Below the pieces are notes generated by a model. The model saw only the letters and a program-made list of their open reading frames with translations. It did no database searches and was not told the origin of the DNA. The position numbers and the translations under genes are program-made. From contig NZ_VFIE01000021.1 of the NCBI RefSeq assembly GCF_010119385.1, positions 1 to 64,000 of the forward strand: a DNA stretch of 64,000 bases, read 5' to 3'. Source of the DNA: Nesterenkonia haasae. GTDB taxonomy: Bacteria; Actinomycetota; Actinomycetes; Actinomycetales; Micrococcaceae. Below, piece by piece: positions 36,308 to 45,565 of this stretch (its first letter is position 1; the number at the start of each line of letters is the position of its first letter).

Positions 36308-36340
36308 GGTGCCTCCTGCGTGAGTATGCCCACCACATTA

Positions 36341-36356
36341 TTGAGCAAATGCTCAA
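36341..36356. promoter_or_regulatory. Perfect palindromic operator candidate between AraC paralogue 1 and amine oxidase
   Basis: TTGAGCA-AA-TGCTCAA, a perfect 7-bp inverted repeat, 34 bases upstream of the AraC start and in the divergent spacer with the amine oxidase gene. A 13/16 match occurs at the same place upstream of AraC paralogue 2. Confidence 0.6.
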
Positions 36357-36554
36357 AATTGGTTACCGGGTTGTTTCGAGTTCGTAAAACGCAGGTGCAC
36401 TCCAGGTGGTTAGGCCAGCATCGTCAAAGTCCGTGCACAGCTGATCAATGCACCGACATGCAACCGGTGGCAGACTCCAAGAGATAAGTGGGTGGTGGTC
36501 ATCCAGCGGCTGCCCGAATCTACTCTCAGCAGCAAAAGCCCTAAAGGAGAATTT

Positions 36555-38513
36555 GTGACTCAGCAAACTGCTATCGCCGCCACTGCTCACCCTTTGTCGC
36601 CGTTGACAGTCGAGGAGGTCCACCAGACGCGAAGCGTGGTTGATGCGGAGGGGCTTCTGAATGAGGCCACGCGTTTCTCCTACGTCTCACTGCGGGAGCC
36701 GCACAAAGAGGCGGTATTGGCGTGGAATGCCGGCCAGAAACTCCCCAGAGAGGTCAGCCTGGTGCTCACTGATCTGAGCACCCTGAAGCTCTATGACCTC
36801 ATTGTTGATTTGGACCAAAGAAGCATCGTCCAGCGCCGAGAAATCAATGCGGTGGCTGAGGGTTCTGCGCCAAGCTTTGACGAGGACTTAGAGGGAGCCG
36901 ATCCCATTGTTAAGGCTGACCAGCGGTGGGTGGAGGCGGTGCGCAAACGCGGTATCACTGATCTTGACAAGGTGGTCATCATTGGGCTTTCTGCCGGTGT
37001 TTTCGGCTACGAGGACGAAGTCGGCAAGCGGATTGTGCGTGCCCTGGCCTTCTACCAGGCCTACCCCACTGACTCCATCTGGGCCCACCCAATCGGCGGC
37101 GTGGTCGCCCATGTGGACCTCACCAATCAAAAAGTTCTCCGTGTCGTGGAAACCGACACTGATCATGTACCGCAGGAATCTGGGGACTATCTGGACCCCG
37201 AGGTTCGGGGAGAGTATCGCACCACGATGAAGCCCATTTCCATCACCCAGCCCGAAGGGGTGAGCTTCACCCTCCAAGAGGGGGTGCTGAACTGGGAGAA
37301 CTGGAGTGTCCGGTTGGGGTTCAACGGGCGTGAGGGGCTGACCCTTCATCAGTTGAGCTTCAATGACGGGGGGCGGCTCCGTCCCATCCTTTACCGCGGG
37401 TCCATTGGCGAGATGGTCGTCAACTACGGGGATCCGTCTCCCACCAACGCGTGGCAGAACTACTTTGACGTCGGAGAGTATCAGTTTGGCCGACTGGCCA
37501 ACGCCCTCGAGTTGGGCTGTGACTGTAAGGGCGAGATCACCTACGTTGACGCCGTCGTGGTCGATGATTTCGGCATGCCGAAGACCCTCAATAATGCGAT
37601 CTGCATCCATGAGGAGGACTACGGAGTTCTTTGGAAGCATACTGATGCCTTCTCCGGCACTAGCGAAGTCCGCCGTCAGCGCAGACTGGTAATTTCGTTC
37701 TTCGTCACCGTAGGAAATTATGACTACGGCTTCTATTGGTACCTCTATCTCGACGGCAAGATCGAGCTGGAATCGAAAGCCACAGGAATCGTCTTCACCA
37801 ACGCCTATCCTGGGGGAGATTACCCGTATGCGACCGAAGTTGCTCCGGGGCTGGGTGCGCCAGTACACCAGCACTTGTTCTGCGCCCGGCTGGATATGAC
37901 AGTTGACGGGACAGTGAACACAGTCGACGAGATAGATGTCGCCCGAGTTCCGATGGGCGAGGATAACCCGTGGGGGAACGTCTTCACCCGAAACATCACG
38001 CGCCTCGAGACTGAGCAGCAAGCAGTCCGCGACGCTGAGGGGTCCGTCGGTCGCGTATGGAGGATCGGCAGCGCCGAGTCAACGAACCGACTCGGACAAC
38101 CCGTCTCCTATATTCTGCACCCGGAAGACAGCCCGACACTGCTGGCCGCCGAGGACTCACCGATTCGGCGGCGCGCAGCTTTCGCCGGGCATCATCTCTG
38201 GGTGACCCAATATGAGCGAGACGAACTGTGGCCGGCAGGGCGCATGGTCAACCTGAGTTCAGGTCAAGATGGTCTTCCTGCATACGCCGCTGGGGACCGA
38301 TCTGTTGATGGAGCTGACCTGGTGCTGTGGCATGTGTTCGGGCTTACCCACTTTCCGCGCACTGAAGACTGGCCGATTATGCCTGTTGACTATGCAGGCT
38401 TCCGGATGACACCGGATGGGTTCTTCGAGCGCAATCCCACATTGGATGTGCCGCCCGAGCAGACTAGCGAGCACTGCAGTTCCTCCGCAGACTCTGATTC
38501 CTGCAGTTGCTGA
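36555..38513 (+). CDS. Copper amine oxidase (phenylethylamine oxidase type)
   Basis: 652 residues. Oxidises primary amines such as phenylethylamine or tyramine to aldehyde, ammonia and hydrogen peroxide. The topaquinone precursor is Tyr389 in VGNYDYGFYW. The catalytic base is Asp305 in NYFDVGEYQFG. Copper ligands are His438 and His440 (VHQHLFCARL) and His599 (GLTHFPRTEDWP). All five lie exactly seven residues after their known positions in Arthrobacter globiformis phenylethylamine oxidase (298, 382, 431, 433, 592). The GTG at 36555 follows AAGGAG with a five-base spacer. The C-terminus ends in a short Cys-containing tail. No signal peptide. Confidence 0.95.
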   Translation: MTQQTAIAATAHPLSPLTVEEVHQTRSVVDAEGLLNEATRFSYVSLREPHKEAVLAWNAGQKLPREVSLVLTDLSTLKLYDLIVDLDQRSIVQRREINAVAEGSAPSFDEDLEGADPIVKADQRWVEAVRKRGITDLDKVVIIGLSAGVFGYEDEVGKRIVRALAFYQAYPTDSIWAHPIGGVVAHVDLTNQKVLRVVETDTDHVPQESGDYLDPEVRGEYRTTMKPISITQPEGVSFTLQEGVLNWENWSVRLGFNGREGLTLHQLSFNDGGRLRPILYRGSIGEMVVNYGDPSPTNAWQNYFDVGEYQFGRLANALELGCDCKGEITYVDAVVVDDFGMPKTLNNAICIHEEDYGVLWKHTDAFSGTSEVRRQRRLVISFFVTVGNYDYGFYWYLYLDGKIELESKATGIVFTNAYPGGDYPYATEVAPGLGAPVHQHLFCARLDMTVDGTVNTVDEIDVARVPMGEDNPWGNVFTRNITRLETEQQAVRDAEGSVGRVWRIGSAESTNRLGQPVSYILHPEDSPTLLAAEDSPIRRRAAFAGHHLWVTQYERDELWPAGRMVNLSSGQDGLPAYAAGDRSVDGADLVLWHVFGLTHFPRTEDWPIMPVDYAGFRMTPDGFFERNPTLDVPPEQTSEHCSSSADSDSCSC

Positions 38514-38519
38514 GGGGGA

Positions 38520-39506
38520 TTACGCTGCAGCCGCAGCGAGTTCCGAGGTGACGTTGAGGTGGCGGCGCCGATACGCACTTGGGGACTCACCATGTTCGGC
38601 TTTGAAGAGGCGGGAGAAGTGCGCAGCATCGTGTAAGCCCCAACGGCCGGCGATCCACGAAACAGGTTTATCGGCGTAGAGCGGGTCTGTGAGATCGCGT
38701 CTGATCCGCATCAGTCGCTGAGAGCGGATCCACGCTGAGACTGTCTCTCCTCCTTCGGAAAAGAGGGTGTAGAGATAACGCAGTGACACGAAATGAGCTG
38801 CCGCTACAGTTGATGGGGTCAGTGATTCATCGGCGAGATGCCGAAGTATGTACTGGCGGATCTCACGGGTTAGCGCACTCTGAGCTCCTCCATCATCTTG
38901 CCGGTGAAGCTCCTCGGAGAGCGTCGTGACCATCAGATCGAGTGCTGAGAAGACAAGTCGGGAGGCATAGGTTCCCCCCAATTGATCGAGGTTTCGGCTT
39001 AACTCTGCAAAGAACGGATTGATCATGCGGCTGAATCCGCGATCACCGGGAAAACGAACTGCGGTCACTCGGGAGACCTGTTCAGGAGTCAGTTCGACCA
39101 GCCCTTGTGGGAAAATCATCACCATTGCCCGAGAGGACTCCGGGAAAGTTAAGGTGTATGGCCGATGCGTGTCGTATATTGCCAGGTCACCGGGGTGAAG
39201 GACTGCGATTCGACCGTCCTGCTCCAGACGCACTTGGCCGCGCAGCTGCAGGCTCATCTTGTAGAAACGGGGCTGATCTTCGTCGATCAGAGCCGCCGGG
39301 CGGCGAACGACGTGCGCAGCAGTTTCCATGTCAAATAGTCCCACGGCGTCTACGCGGGCCTGTCTGAAACGTCCGGAGAAGGTTCCGTTTCCGTATTCAC
39401 TGATCTCAAGCGGAACCACAGCCTGCCCCATAATGGCACGCCAGGTCAGCAGGTCAACGGTCGGGCTGGAGTCGAGGACTTCGTTGTCCCGACGAACCTG
39501 ATGCAT
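38520..39506 (-). CDS. AraC-family regulator (FeaR-like), paralogue 2
   Basis: 328 residues from ATG 39506, which follows AGGAGG; the frame is open to 39548 without support. It is clearly paralogous to the regulator at 35321-36307: the same YYKMSLQL/FYKMSLQL, LHPGDLAIYDTHRPYTLTF and RMINPFFxEL motifs and the same C-terminal pair WIAGRWGLHDAAHFSRLFKA and GESPSAYRRRH. It lies six bases from the amine oxidase stop, tail to tail. The two may respond to different amines, or one may be redundant. Confidence 0.9.
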   Translation of the reverse strand: MHQVRRDNEVLDSSPTVDLLTWRAIMGQAVVPLEISEYGNGTFSGRFRQARVDAVGLFDMETAAHVVRRPAALIDEDQPRFYKMSLQLRGQVRLEQDGRIAVLHPGDLAIYDTHRPYTLTFPESSRAMVMIFPQGLVELTPEQVSRVTAVRFPGDRGFSRMINPFFAELSRNLDQLGGTYASRLVFSALDLMVTTLSEELHRQDDGGAQSALTREIRQYILRHLADESLTPSTVAAAHFVSLRYLYTLFSEGGETVSAWIRSQRLMRIRRDLTDPLYADKPVSWIAGRWGLHDAAHFSRLFKAEHGESPSAYRRRHLNVTSELAAAAA

Positions 39507-39532
39507 GATTCCTCCTGCGAGACACCTGGATT

Positions 39533-39548
39533 CTGAGCAGACGCTCAA
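39533..39548. promoter_or_regulatory. Operator candidate upstream of AraC paralogue 2
   Basis: CTGAGCAGACGCTCAA matches 13 of 16 bases of the palindrome at 36341-36356 and lies 27 bases upstream of the start, close to the 34 bases seen for paralogue 1. Confidence 0.55.
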
Positions 39549-39610
39549 GAACCATCTGTGGTTAGTGTGTCATGAATCACAACACGTGTAAAGCGCCTTT
39601 CCACGGCAGG

Positions 39611-39651
39611 TGCGGGGCCGCGAGACGCTGGGCGCGCCCTGCGGCCCCGCA
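39611..39651 (-). terminator. GC-rich hairpin after the APC permease gene
   Basis: TGCGGGGCCGC (39611-39621) pairs exactly with 39641-39651 around a 19-base loop. It starts 17 bases after the permease stop and probably ends the amidohydrolase-permease operon. Confidence 0.65.
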
Positions 39652-39667
39652 GAGCGAGACAGGAGAA

Positions 39668-41149
39668 TCAGCCGATATCAGCGTCGCCGACCGCGTGATA
39701 GATCTCTGGCCGGCGGCGTTGCAGGAAGCTTCCCCAGGCGAGCCCGGCGACACCCGAACCAACAATGACTCCGGGAATGATGACTACAAGGGGCGAGAAT
39801 CCGTCTGACTCGATCATCACGTCGAAGTTGAACATGATGAGGATCGCCACGATGGCTAGCCCCACTGCGGAGATTGCCGGAGCCACAGTCTTGACAAAAC
39901 CGGGGACATTTCCAGGATGCTTCTTGAAGTACCCGATGGTGGCGACTGATGTCACACACAGCAGAATCACCATTCCAAACCCGGCCGCATTCGTCAGCCA
40001 CGGGAACATGGTCAGTACGGGGAAGAGTGCTCCCAGATCTGAGCCTGCACCTGCCGCGGCGAAAATGATGATGAAGACGAGGCCGACACCAGTTTGGGTC
40101 AGAGAGCCTGCGGCTGGGGCGCCATTGCGGCTTGTGACTCCAAGGTACCGAGGAAGCAGTCTAGCCCGACCCATCGAGAAGAAATAGCGTGCTGCTGCGT
40201 TGTGGAAGGCGATCATGGCCGCGAGGATGCTGGTCAGGAAAAGAGCCGCTGCAAGGTTTCCGACGATCACGGGCACATGCTGTTCAAGGAAGACGAACAT
40301 CAGATCCGGACCCCACTCCTGGGATTGGGCCACGATTTCTGAGGGTCCGACACCTACTGCGAATGCCCAGGCTGAAAGCGCGTAGAACGCAGCGATGATG
40401 GCCACGGCAATGTAAGTCGCCCGAGCCACGGAGCGCTCGGGGTTCTTCGCCTCCTCGCTGTAGATTGCTCCAGATTCAAATCCCATGAAAGCGGCGATAC
40501 CGAAAGCCAAAAGGGCCCCCAGGCTGCCCGTGAGCCAGTGCTCAGGCAGGAACGGCTCGAATGACACACCTTCAGGAGCCGTGCCCAACGAAAGCATGCT
40601 GACACCGATGACGACGACGAACTCAAGGAGCACGATGACGGCGAGGACCTTTGCCGAGAGGTCGATACGGTTGACGCCAAGCACGCCTATCAGCACCCAG
40701 GCCACAAGAGCGCACAGCCACCACGGGACCTCGAGACCCGCCAGCTCAGCTAACATCGACGACGCGGTGAACCCGAAGACTCCGTAGAGTCCCACCTGCA
40801 TGGCGTTGTATGTCACCAGGGCAAGTGAGGAGGTCCCGATTCCGGGGGTTGTGCCCAACCCGGCGGTGACGTATGCATAGAAGGCACCCGCATTTTGAAT
40901 CACGGTGCTCATCCGGCCGTATCCCACGGCGAAGAACACCAAAATCACCCCCAGTATCAGATAGCCCACCGGAACGCCCTGTTCGCCGGTGACGGCGAAA
41001 CTGGTTGTTGCCCCGCCAGCCAATACAGTCAGTGGTGCGGAGGCGGCAATGATAAGGAACACCAGTGCCGGAACGCCTAGGGTTCTGCGCGCCAGGGCCT
41101 TTTCCCCGGGCGCGGGGACCCGTGACTCAAAATCCGTCTTCTCGCTCAT
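39668..41149 (-). CDS. APC-superfamily amino acid / amine permease
   Basis: 493 residues with 12-14 hydrophobic segments. The first helix LGVPALVFLIIAASAPLTVL and GFESGAIYSEEAKNPERSVA are classic APC motifs. It overlaps the upstream amidohydrolase gene by four bases (ATGA), so the enzyme and carrier are coupled. Together with the amine oxidase next door it is a candidate importer for aromatic amines or amino acids. The specific substrate cannot be read from the sequence. Confidence 0.9.
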   Translation of the reverse strand: MSEKTDFESRVPAPGEKALARRTLGVPALVFLIIAASAPLTVLAGGATTSFAVTGEQGVPVGYLILGVILVFFAVGYGRMSTVIQNAGAFYAYVTAGLGTTPGIGTSSLALVTYNAMQVGLYGVFGFTASSMLAELAGLEVPWWLCALVAWVLIGVLGVNRIDLSAKVLAVIVLLEFVVVIGVSMLSLGTAPEGVSFEPFLPEHWLTGSLGALLAFGIAAFMGFESGAIYSEEAKNPERSVARATYIAVAIIAAFYALSAWAFAVGVGPSEIVAQSQEWGPDLMFVFLEQHVPVIVGNLAAALFLTSILAAMIAFHNAAARYFFSMGRARLLPRYLGVTSRNGAPAAGSLTQTGVGLVFIIIFAAAGAGSDLGALFPVLTMFPWLTNAAGFGMVILLCVTSVATIGYFKKHPGNVPGFVKTVAPAISAVGLAIVAILIMFNFDVMIESDGFSPLVVIIPGVIVGSGVAGLAWGSFLQRRRPEIYHAVGDADIG

Positions 41150-43026
41150 ATCCGTGCTCCTTCGTGTCGTCCTGTATCGGCGCCACAGCAGCCGACCTTC
41201 ATATAGGTGTTCAAGCCAGAGTCACGGACTGCGGCGGCTGAGGCGGTGGCCAGGGGAATAGTGGCTGAAGCGACGTCGTACACAACTTCGCCACCGACGA
41301 CGGTGAAACCGACGGGGATATCCACAATGTCCTCCGGTGAAGTGTTGAGCAGATCGCCATCTAGCACTACGAGGTCTGCAGCCATGCCTTCCCCGAGGGT
41401 GCCTTTCCAATCCTCAGCGGCATCCTGCCAAGCACCTGCCTTGGTGTAGGTCAGCAGTGCGTCCTCCAACTCGATGGTCTCCTCTTCTCCGAAGACCTCT
41501 CCGGTGGCCAGACTGCGCCGTGTCAGCATCGCGGTGATGCCTTCCCTAAAGTGCGGAGGGACCACGGGGGCGTCGGAGGCGCTTGCCACCACGACGCCCG
41601 CGGCCAAGGCGCTCCGGTAGGGCCACTGATAGTTGGTGCGATCGCGACCGAGCACGTCGACCAACTGGTGGGAAAGCGAGCGCTTGATACTCGGATTGAA
41701 GTTCACTCCGAGACCGTGAGAGCTCAGCTTCGACAGTGACTGTGAGGAAATGAAGTCGCCGTGGATCACATAATGGCGCAAGCCCTTGTCTCCCTGCTCA
41801 CCGATGACCCGGTCGTAGGCCTCGACCACGGCGTCGATTGCGCGGTCCCCACAGGAGTGAATCCCCACTTGATAACCCAGTTCATGGGCAAGGCTTATGC
41901 GCTGGTACAGCGTCTCCAGCTGCACTTCCTCAGAGTCTCCGGGGACTACGAGGGACCCGTGGCCGCCAGCTTCATATTCTTCTGACATCCACGCGGTCAT
42001 TGCCTGTGTGGGCACGCCGTCGGCGGACATCTTGAATTGCGAGACGTTCAACCACGGGGGATCGGTCTCGATTTCCCGTCCGGCCCGCAGCGCTTCTTCC
42101 AGTTCCGCGTCCCCTCCGGGGCCGCCAAGCATGACAGTCATACGCTGTCGCATGCGCCCAGAGGAGAGGAGGTCGTTGTACATCTGGACTGTGGCGATAT
42201 TGGTACCAGCATCCGTGGTGGAGGTGATGCCTTCAGCATGCATGGCATCGGCCGCCAGCTCGAGTGCCTGGCGCTGCTGGTCTTCTGTGAAATCCGGTAC
42301 GAGCTCATTGACCGGATAGGAATCCCCTTCCGTGAGGACCCCAGTGGGCTCGCCGTCTCCGTGCCGGAAAATCTCACCGCCCGGGGGAGCCTCGGAGTCC
42401 TCGTCAATCCCAGCCATCTCCAGTGCGACGGAGTTGACCCATACTGAGTGTCCAGACCATTCCCGCAATATGACGGGATTCTGCGGTGACACCTCATCGA
42501 TGTCCTCCTTAGTCGGGTATCGGACCTCATCCAGATAACCCTGGTCCCACCCGAAACCTCGGATCCACTCTCCGGGCTCGGCATTCTCGACCGCTTCAGC
42601 AACGAGATCGCGGATCTCCGCGATTGACGAGACATGTTCACGCCCTAGGGCCAGTGTCAGCGGCGGTTGATTTGTGCCATACCCCATGGGGTGGAAGTGA
42701 CTGTCGTTGATCCCGGGAACGACTGTTCGACCCCGGAGGTTCATTACATCATTGTTGCCGCCGATGAGTCGCCTGACGTCTGCGGATTCGCCGACAGTGT
42801 GGACGACCCCGTCCTTGACGGCCAGAGCCTCAAAGGGCCGAAACTCCCCGGAAAGCGTCAGGACATTTCCGTTGTAGATGACCAAATCTGCATGTGAGCT
42901 TCTTCCCGAGAGGGCAAACGACCCTCCGTATCCAGCTAGTGCACCGACAGCCAGGCCGGCACCGGCTCCCTGAAGAAACCGTCGCCTGGGAAAGCTGTTC
43001 GAAGATGCTGACGAGGTTGTGGTCAT
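41146..43026 (-). CDS. Tat-exported YtcJ-family amidohydrolase
   Basis: 626 residues. The N-terminus holds a twin-arginine signal (FPRRRFLQGAGAGLAVGALA), so it folds before export. Amidohydrolase 3 motifs: VVPGINDSHFHPMGYG (metal His), RGFGWDQGYLDEV, IHSCGDRAIDAVVEAYDRV, HYVIHGDFIS, and ASASDAPVVPP. GAGGAGG precedes ATG 43026. It belongs to the same family as the cytoplasmic enzyme at 30093-31745 but differs by export. It probably hydrolyses an N-acyl or amide compound outside the cell, whose product is then taken up by the coupled APC permease. Confidence 0.88.
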   Translation of the reverse strand: MTTTSSASSNSFPRRRFLQGAGAGLAVGALAGYGGSFALSGRSSHADLVIYNGNVLTLSGEFRPFEALAVKDGVVHTVGESADVRRLIGGNNDVMNLRGRTVVPGINDSHFHPMGYGTNQPPLTLALGREHVSSIAEIRDLVAEAVENAEPGEWIRGFGWDQGYLDEVRYPTKEDIDEVSPQNPVILREWSGHSVWVNSVALEMAGIDEDSEAPPGGEIFRHGDGEPTGVLTEGDSYPVNELVPDFTEDQQRQALELAADAMHAEGITSTTDAGTNIATVQMYNDLLSSGRMRQRMTVMLGGPGGDAELEEALRAGREIETDPPWLNVSQFKMSADGVPTQAMTAWMSEEYEAGGHGSLVVPGDSEEVQLETLYQRISLAHELGYQVGIHSCGDRAIDAVVEAYDRVIGEQGDKGLRHYVIHGDFISSQSLSKLSSHGLGVNFNPSIKRSLSHQLVDVLGRDRTNYQWPYRSALAAGVVVASASDAPVVPPHFREGITAMLTRRSLATGEVFGEEETIELEDALLTYTKAGAWQDAAEDWKGTLGEGMAADLVVLDGDLLNTSPEDIVDIPVGFTVVGGEVVYDVASATIPLATASAAAVRDSGLNTYMKVGCCGADTGRHEGARI

Positions 43027-43173
43027 TACGTACCTCCTCAATTGCGCGAGACACCTGAAATTAACAGGTGATAGTCGGCAATCCTTGCCTCTCGGCCCGC
43101 ACCATGCTTGGACTGCTGTGCACGGCCCTTGTGTATATGTGACGAAGCTCACGGGAGGGGGTTCGGCTCATGA

Positions 43174-44606
43174 GGAGGAGACGAGCACGGCATCAGCGAG
43201 TTCCCCCACCTGATCGTCAATCAGGCCCGTGTGTTGGACTATTTCGCCGAACACATGGCACGTTCCCCCTCTCGGATGCGCCCCGATTTCGGGGTGGAGT
43301 TCCTAGCACTGGAGGTCACTGACGACGCTGACTACCCGGTGTGGGTGCGTATCCGGCATGTAGCCGGTCAACGTGAAGGCCAGGAACGAACAGTTCGTGC
43401 CAAATACGTGCTGGGTGCCGACGGGGCACGAAGCGGGGTCCGGCGCAGCATCGGCCGGACGTTGGACGGCGACACGGCCAAACACGCCTGGGGCGTCATG
43501 GACACTCTCGCGGTGACCGATTTTCCCGACATCAGGCTCAAATGCGCCATCCAGTCCCGCTCCGGCGGAAACATCCTGCTTATCCCGCGCGAAGGCGGAC
43601 ACCTGTTCCGCATGTACGTTGATCTCGGTGAGGTCGCCGACGATGATGCAGGCCGGGTGCGGCAGACCACGTTGGATGAGGTGATCGCCAAAGCGAACAC
43701 TATCCTCCACCCGTACACCCTTGATGTGAAGCATGTGGCCTGGCACAGCGTCTATGAGGTCGGTCATCGAGTCACCGACAAGTTTGACGATGTCCCCGAC
43801 GAACTCACCGGTGAGCGCACCCCACGGGTCTTCATCGCCGGCGACGCCTGTCACACCCACAGCGCCAAGGCCGGTCAGGGAATGAACGTCTCGATGCAGG
43901 ACGGGTTCAATCTGGGTTGGAAACTCGGTCAGGTGCTCACCGGGCTGAGTCCGGATACCCTGCTCGACACGTACTCCGGTGAGCGGCAGGAGGTAGCTCA
44001 GAACCTCATCGACTTCGACAAGGAATGGTCCCCCCTGATGGCCAAGAAGCCTGAGGAAATGGAGGACCCTTCCGTATTGGAGGACTTCTACGTCAAGACG
44101 TTCGAATTCCCGGCCGGGTTTATGACCGAGTACAAGCCGTCCATGATCACCGGAGATGCCCGCCATCAGGATCTGGCGTCCGGATACACGGTGGGCAAAC
44201 GCTTCAAGTCTGCACTGGTATCCCGAGTCTGTGACGGAAACCCCTTGCACCTGGGACACCTGGCCACTGCCGACGGCCGCTGGCGCATTTACGCTTTCGC
44301 GGATGCGCCCCCAGCGGGGGAGGACTCCCAGCTTGGCCGTTGGGCCCAGCGGAACCCCCGGATATCACGATCAATGCCGTCCCCGAGGCTTTCAAACCCA
44401 AAGTGGGCCCCTTCCGACTGACCTACCTCAACGATGTCTCCGGGGTCCACCCTGAGCAGAGCATCTTTGCAGAACGCGGCATCAGCGACAATGGCGCAGT
44501 GGTGGTTGTGCGCCCAGACCAGTATGTGGCCCATGTGCTGCCGCTGACGGCTACCGCAGAACTCGCAGAGTTCTTCACAGGCAACTTCAGTAAGCGTTCC
44601 CGGTAG
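43174..44606 (+). pseudogene. Decayed phenol 2-monooxygenase-type flavin hydroxylase
   Basis: Homology begins abruptly after a TGA at 43171 (DEHGISEFPHLIVNQARV), so the whole FAD-binding GxGxxG N-terminus is missing. The middle is good: VLGADGARSGVRRSIGR and FIAGDACHTHSAKAGQGMN, the second FAD motif. The frame runs to 44421, but it loses similarity near 44340. The thioredoxin-like C-terminal domain continues in another frame to 44606 (SDNGAVVVVRPDQYVAHVLP). About 35 residues between the two parts are absent, so an internal deletion is likely. It cannot encode an active enzyme. Upstream spacer 43027-43170 holds promoter sequence of the exported amidohydrolase. Confidence 0.88.
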
Positions 44607-44613
44607 CCGCATA

Positions 44614-44683
44614 GTTTGACCCCGCCCTATCTGAAATCCCCTACGTCATAGCGTTGGGTAAGCCTGGTAGGGCGGGGTCAAAC
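44614..44683. repeat. 70-bp element with perfect 16-bp inverted ends
   Basis: GTTTGACCCCGCCCTA (44614-44629) and its exact complement (44668-44683) enclose 38 bases. It lies between the monooxygenase remnant and paaH. It could be a two-way terminator with a long loop or the remains of a small mobile element. No target duplication is obvious. Confidence 0.6.
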
Positions 44684-44707
44684 GCGGCAGAGGCCTTGCC
44701 AGCAGCT

Positions 44708-45565
44708 CTACTCGTAGGTGTAGAAGCCTTGGCCGGACTTCCGGCCCAGCTCACCACGGGCCACCATCTGGCGCATCAGCTGCGGTGGCGCGAACCGGTC
44801 CCCGAGTGTGGAGTGGAGATACTCAGCAATGCCGAGACGCACATCCAGTCCCACGATGTCGGTCAGGGCCAGCGGGCCGATAGGAAATTTGTATCCCAGC
44901 ACCATCGCATTGTCGATGTCTTCAGCAGAAGCCACTCCTTCCTCCACCATGCGGATCGCCTCCAGCCCTATGGCCACTCCCAACCGTGAGGACGCGAATC
45001 CTGGTGCATCGTTGACCACGACCGGAGTTTTGCCCAGAGCTTCCACCCATGAGCGTGCATGTGCTTCGAGTTCGCTGCTGGTCTCTTCGGCGAGGACCAC
45101 CTCGACCAGTTTGGATGCGGGGACCGGGTTGAAAAAGTGCAGTCCGCAGAAACGATCCGGACGCTTCAACACTCCGCCCAGCTCGGTAATAGACATCGAC
45201 GACGTGTTACTGGCCAGCCAGGCTGAGTCTGTCAGTTGGGATTCAGCCCGCTGCAGAGAAGAAACTTTGATGTCCCACTTCTCAGGAACAGCCTCCACCA
45301 CCAAGGAGCAGTCCACGAATGCTGCATAGTCGGTGGATACGTTCAGTTTGTTTAGCCACTTGCTGAGGTCCCCGCTGATTTTTCCTCGTTCGAGACTGGA
45401 GCTCAGATCCCCTGTGACCCGGTCCGCTGCGGACTGAGCCGCGGCGTCGTCGACCTCCACGACCGTGACACGCTGGGCTCCTGCGACGATAAATGCGTGC
45501 GCAATGCCGGCGCCCATGCGCCCACCACCGAGTACTCCAACGTGCTGGGGGATTGAGTCTGTCAC
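44708..45565 (-). CDS. paaH: 3-hydroxyacyl-CoA dehydrogenase of the phenylacetate pathway
   Basis: 285 residues. NAD fold GVLGGGRMGAGIAHAFIVAG, catalytic region GLHFFNPVPASKLVEVVLAE and C-terminal VGLDVRLGIAEYLHSTLGD. In the paa route it oxidises 3-hydroxyadipyl-CoA to 3-oxoadipyl-CoA. Single-domain, like 3-hydroxybutyryl-CoA dehydrogenases. It overlaps paaF by four bases and is last in the operon that starts with the 2-oxoacid dehydrogenase genes. The specific role rests on context. Confidence 0.87.
   Translation of the reverse strand: MTDSIPQHVGVLGGGRMGAGIAHAFIVAGAQRVTVVEVDDAAAQSAADRVTGDLSSSLERGKISGDLSKWLNKLNVSTDYAAFVDCSLVVEAVPEKWDIKVSSLQRAESQLTDSAWLASNTSSMSITELGGVLKRPDRFCGLHFFNPVPASKLVEVVLAEETSSELEAHARSWVEALGKTPVVVNDAPGFASSRLGVAIGLEAIRMVEEGVASAEDIDNAMVLGYKFPIGPLALTDIVGLDVRLGIAEYLHSTLGDRFAPPQLMRQMVARGELGRKSGQGFYTYE

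Noticed and set aside
36888-38021. 377-codon minus-strand frame opposite the copper amine oxidase
   Set aside because: The plus strand encodes all oxidase active-site residues; the opposite frame shows no domains or ribosome site.
43303-44259. 318-codon minus-strand frame opposite the flavin hydroxylase remnant
   Set aside because: The plus strand has clear FAD-protein motifs; this frame has none.
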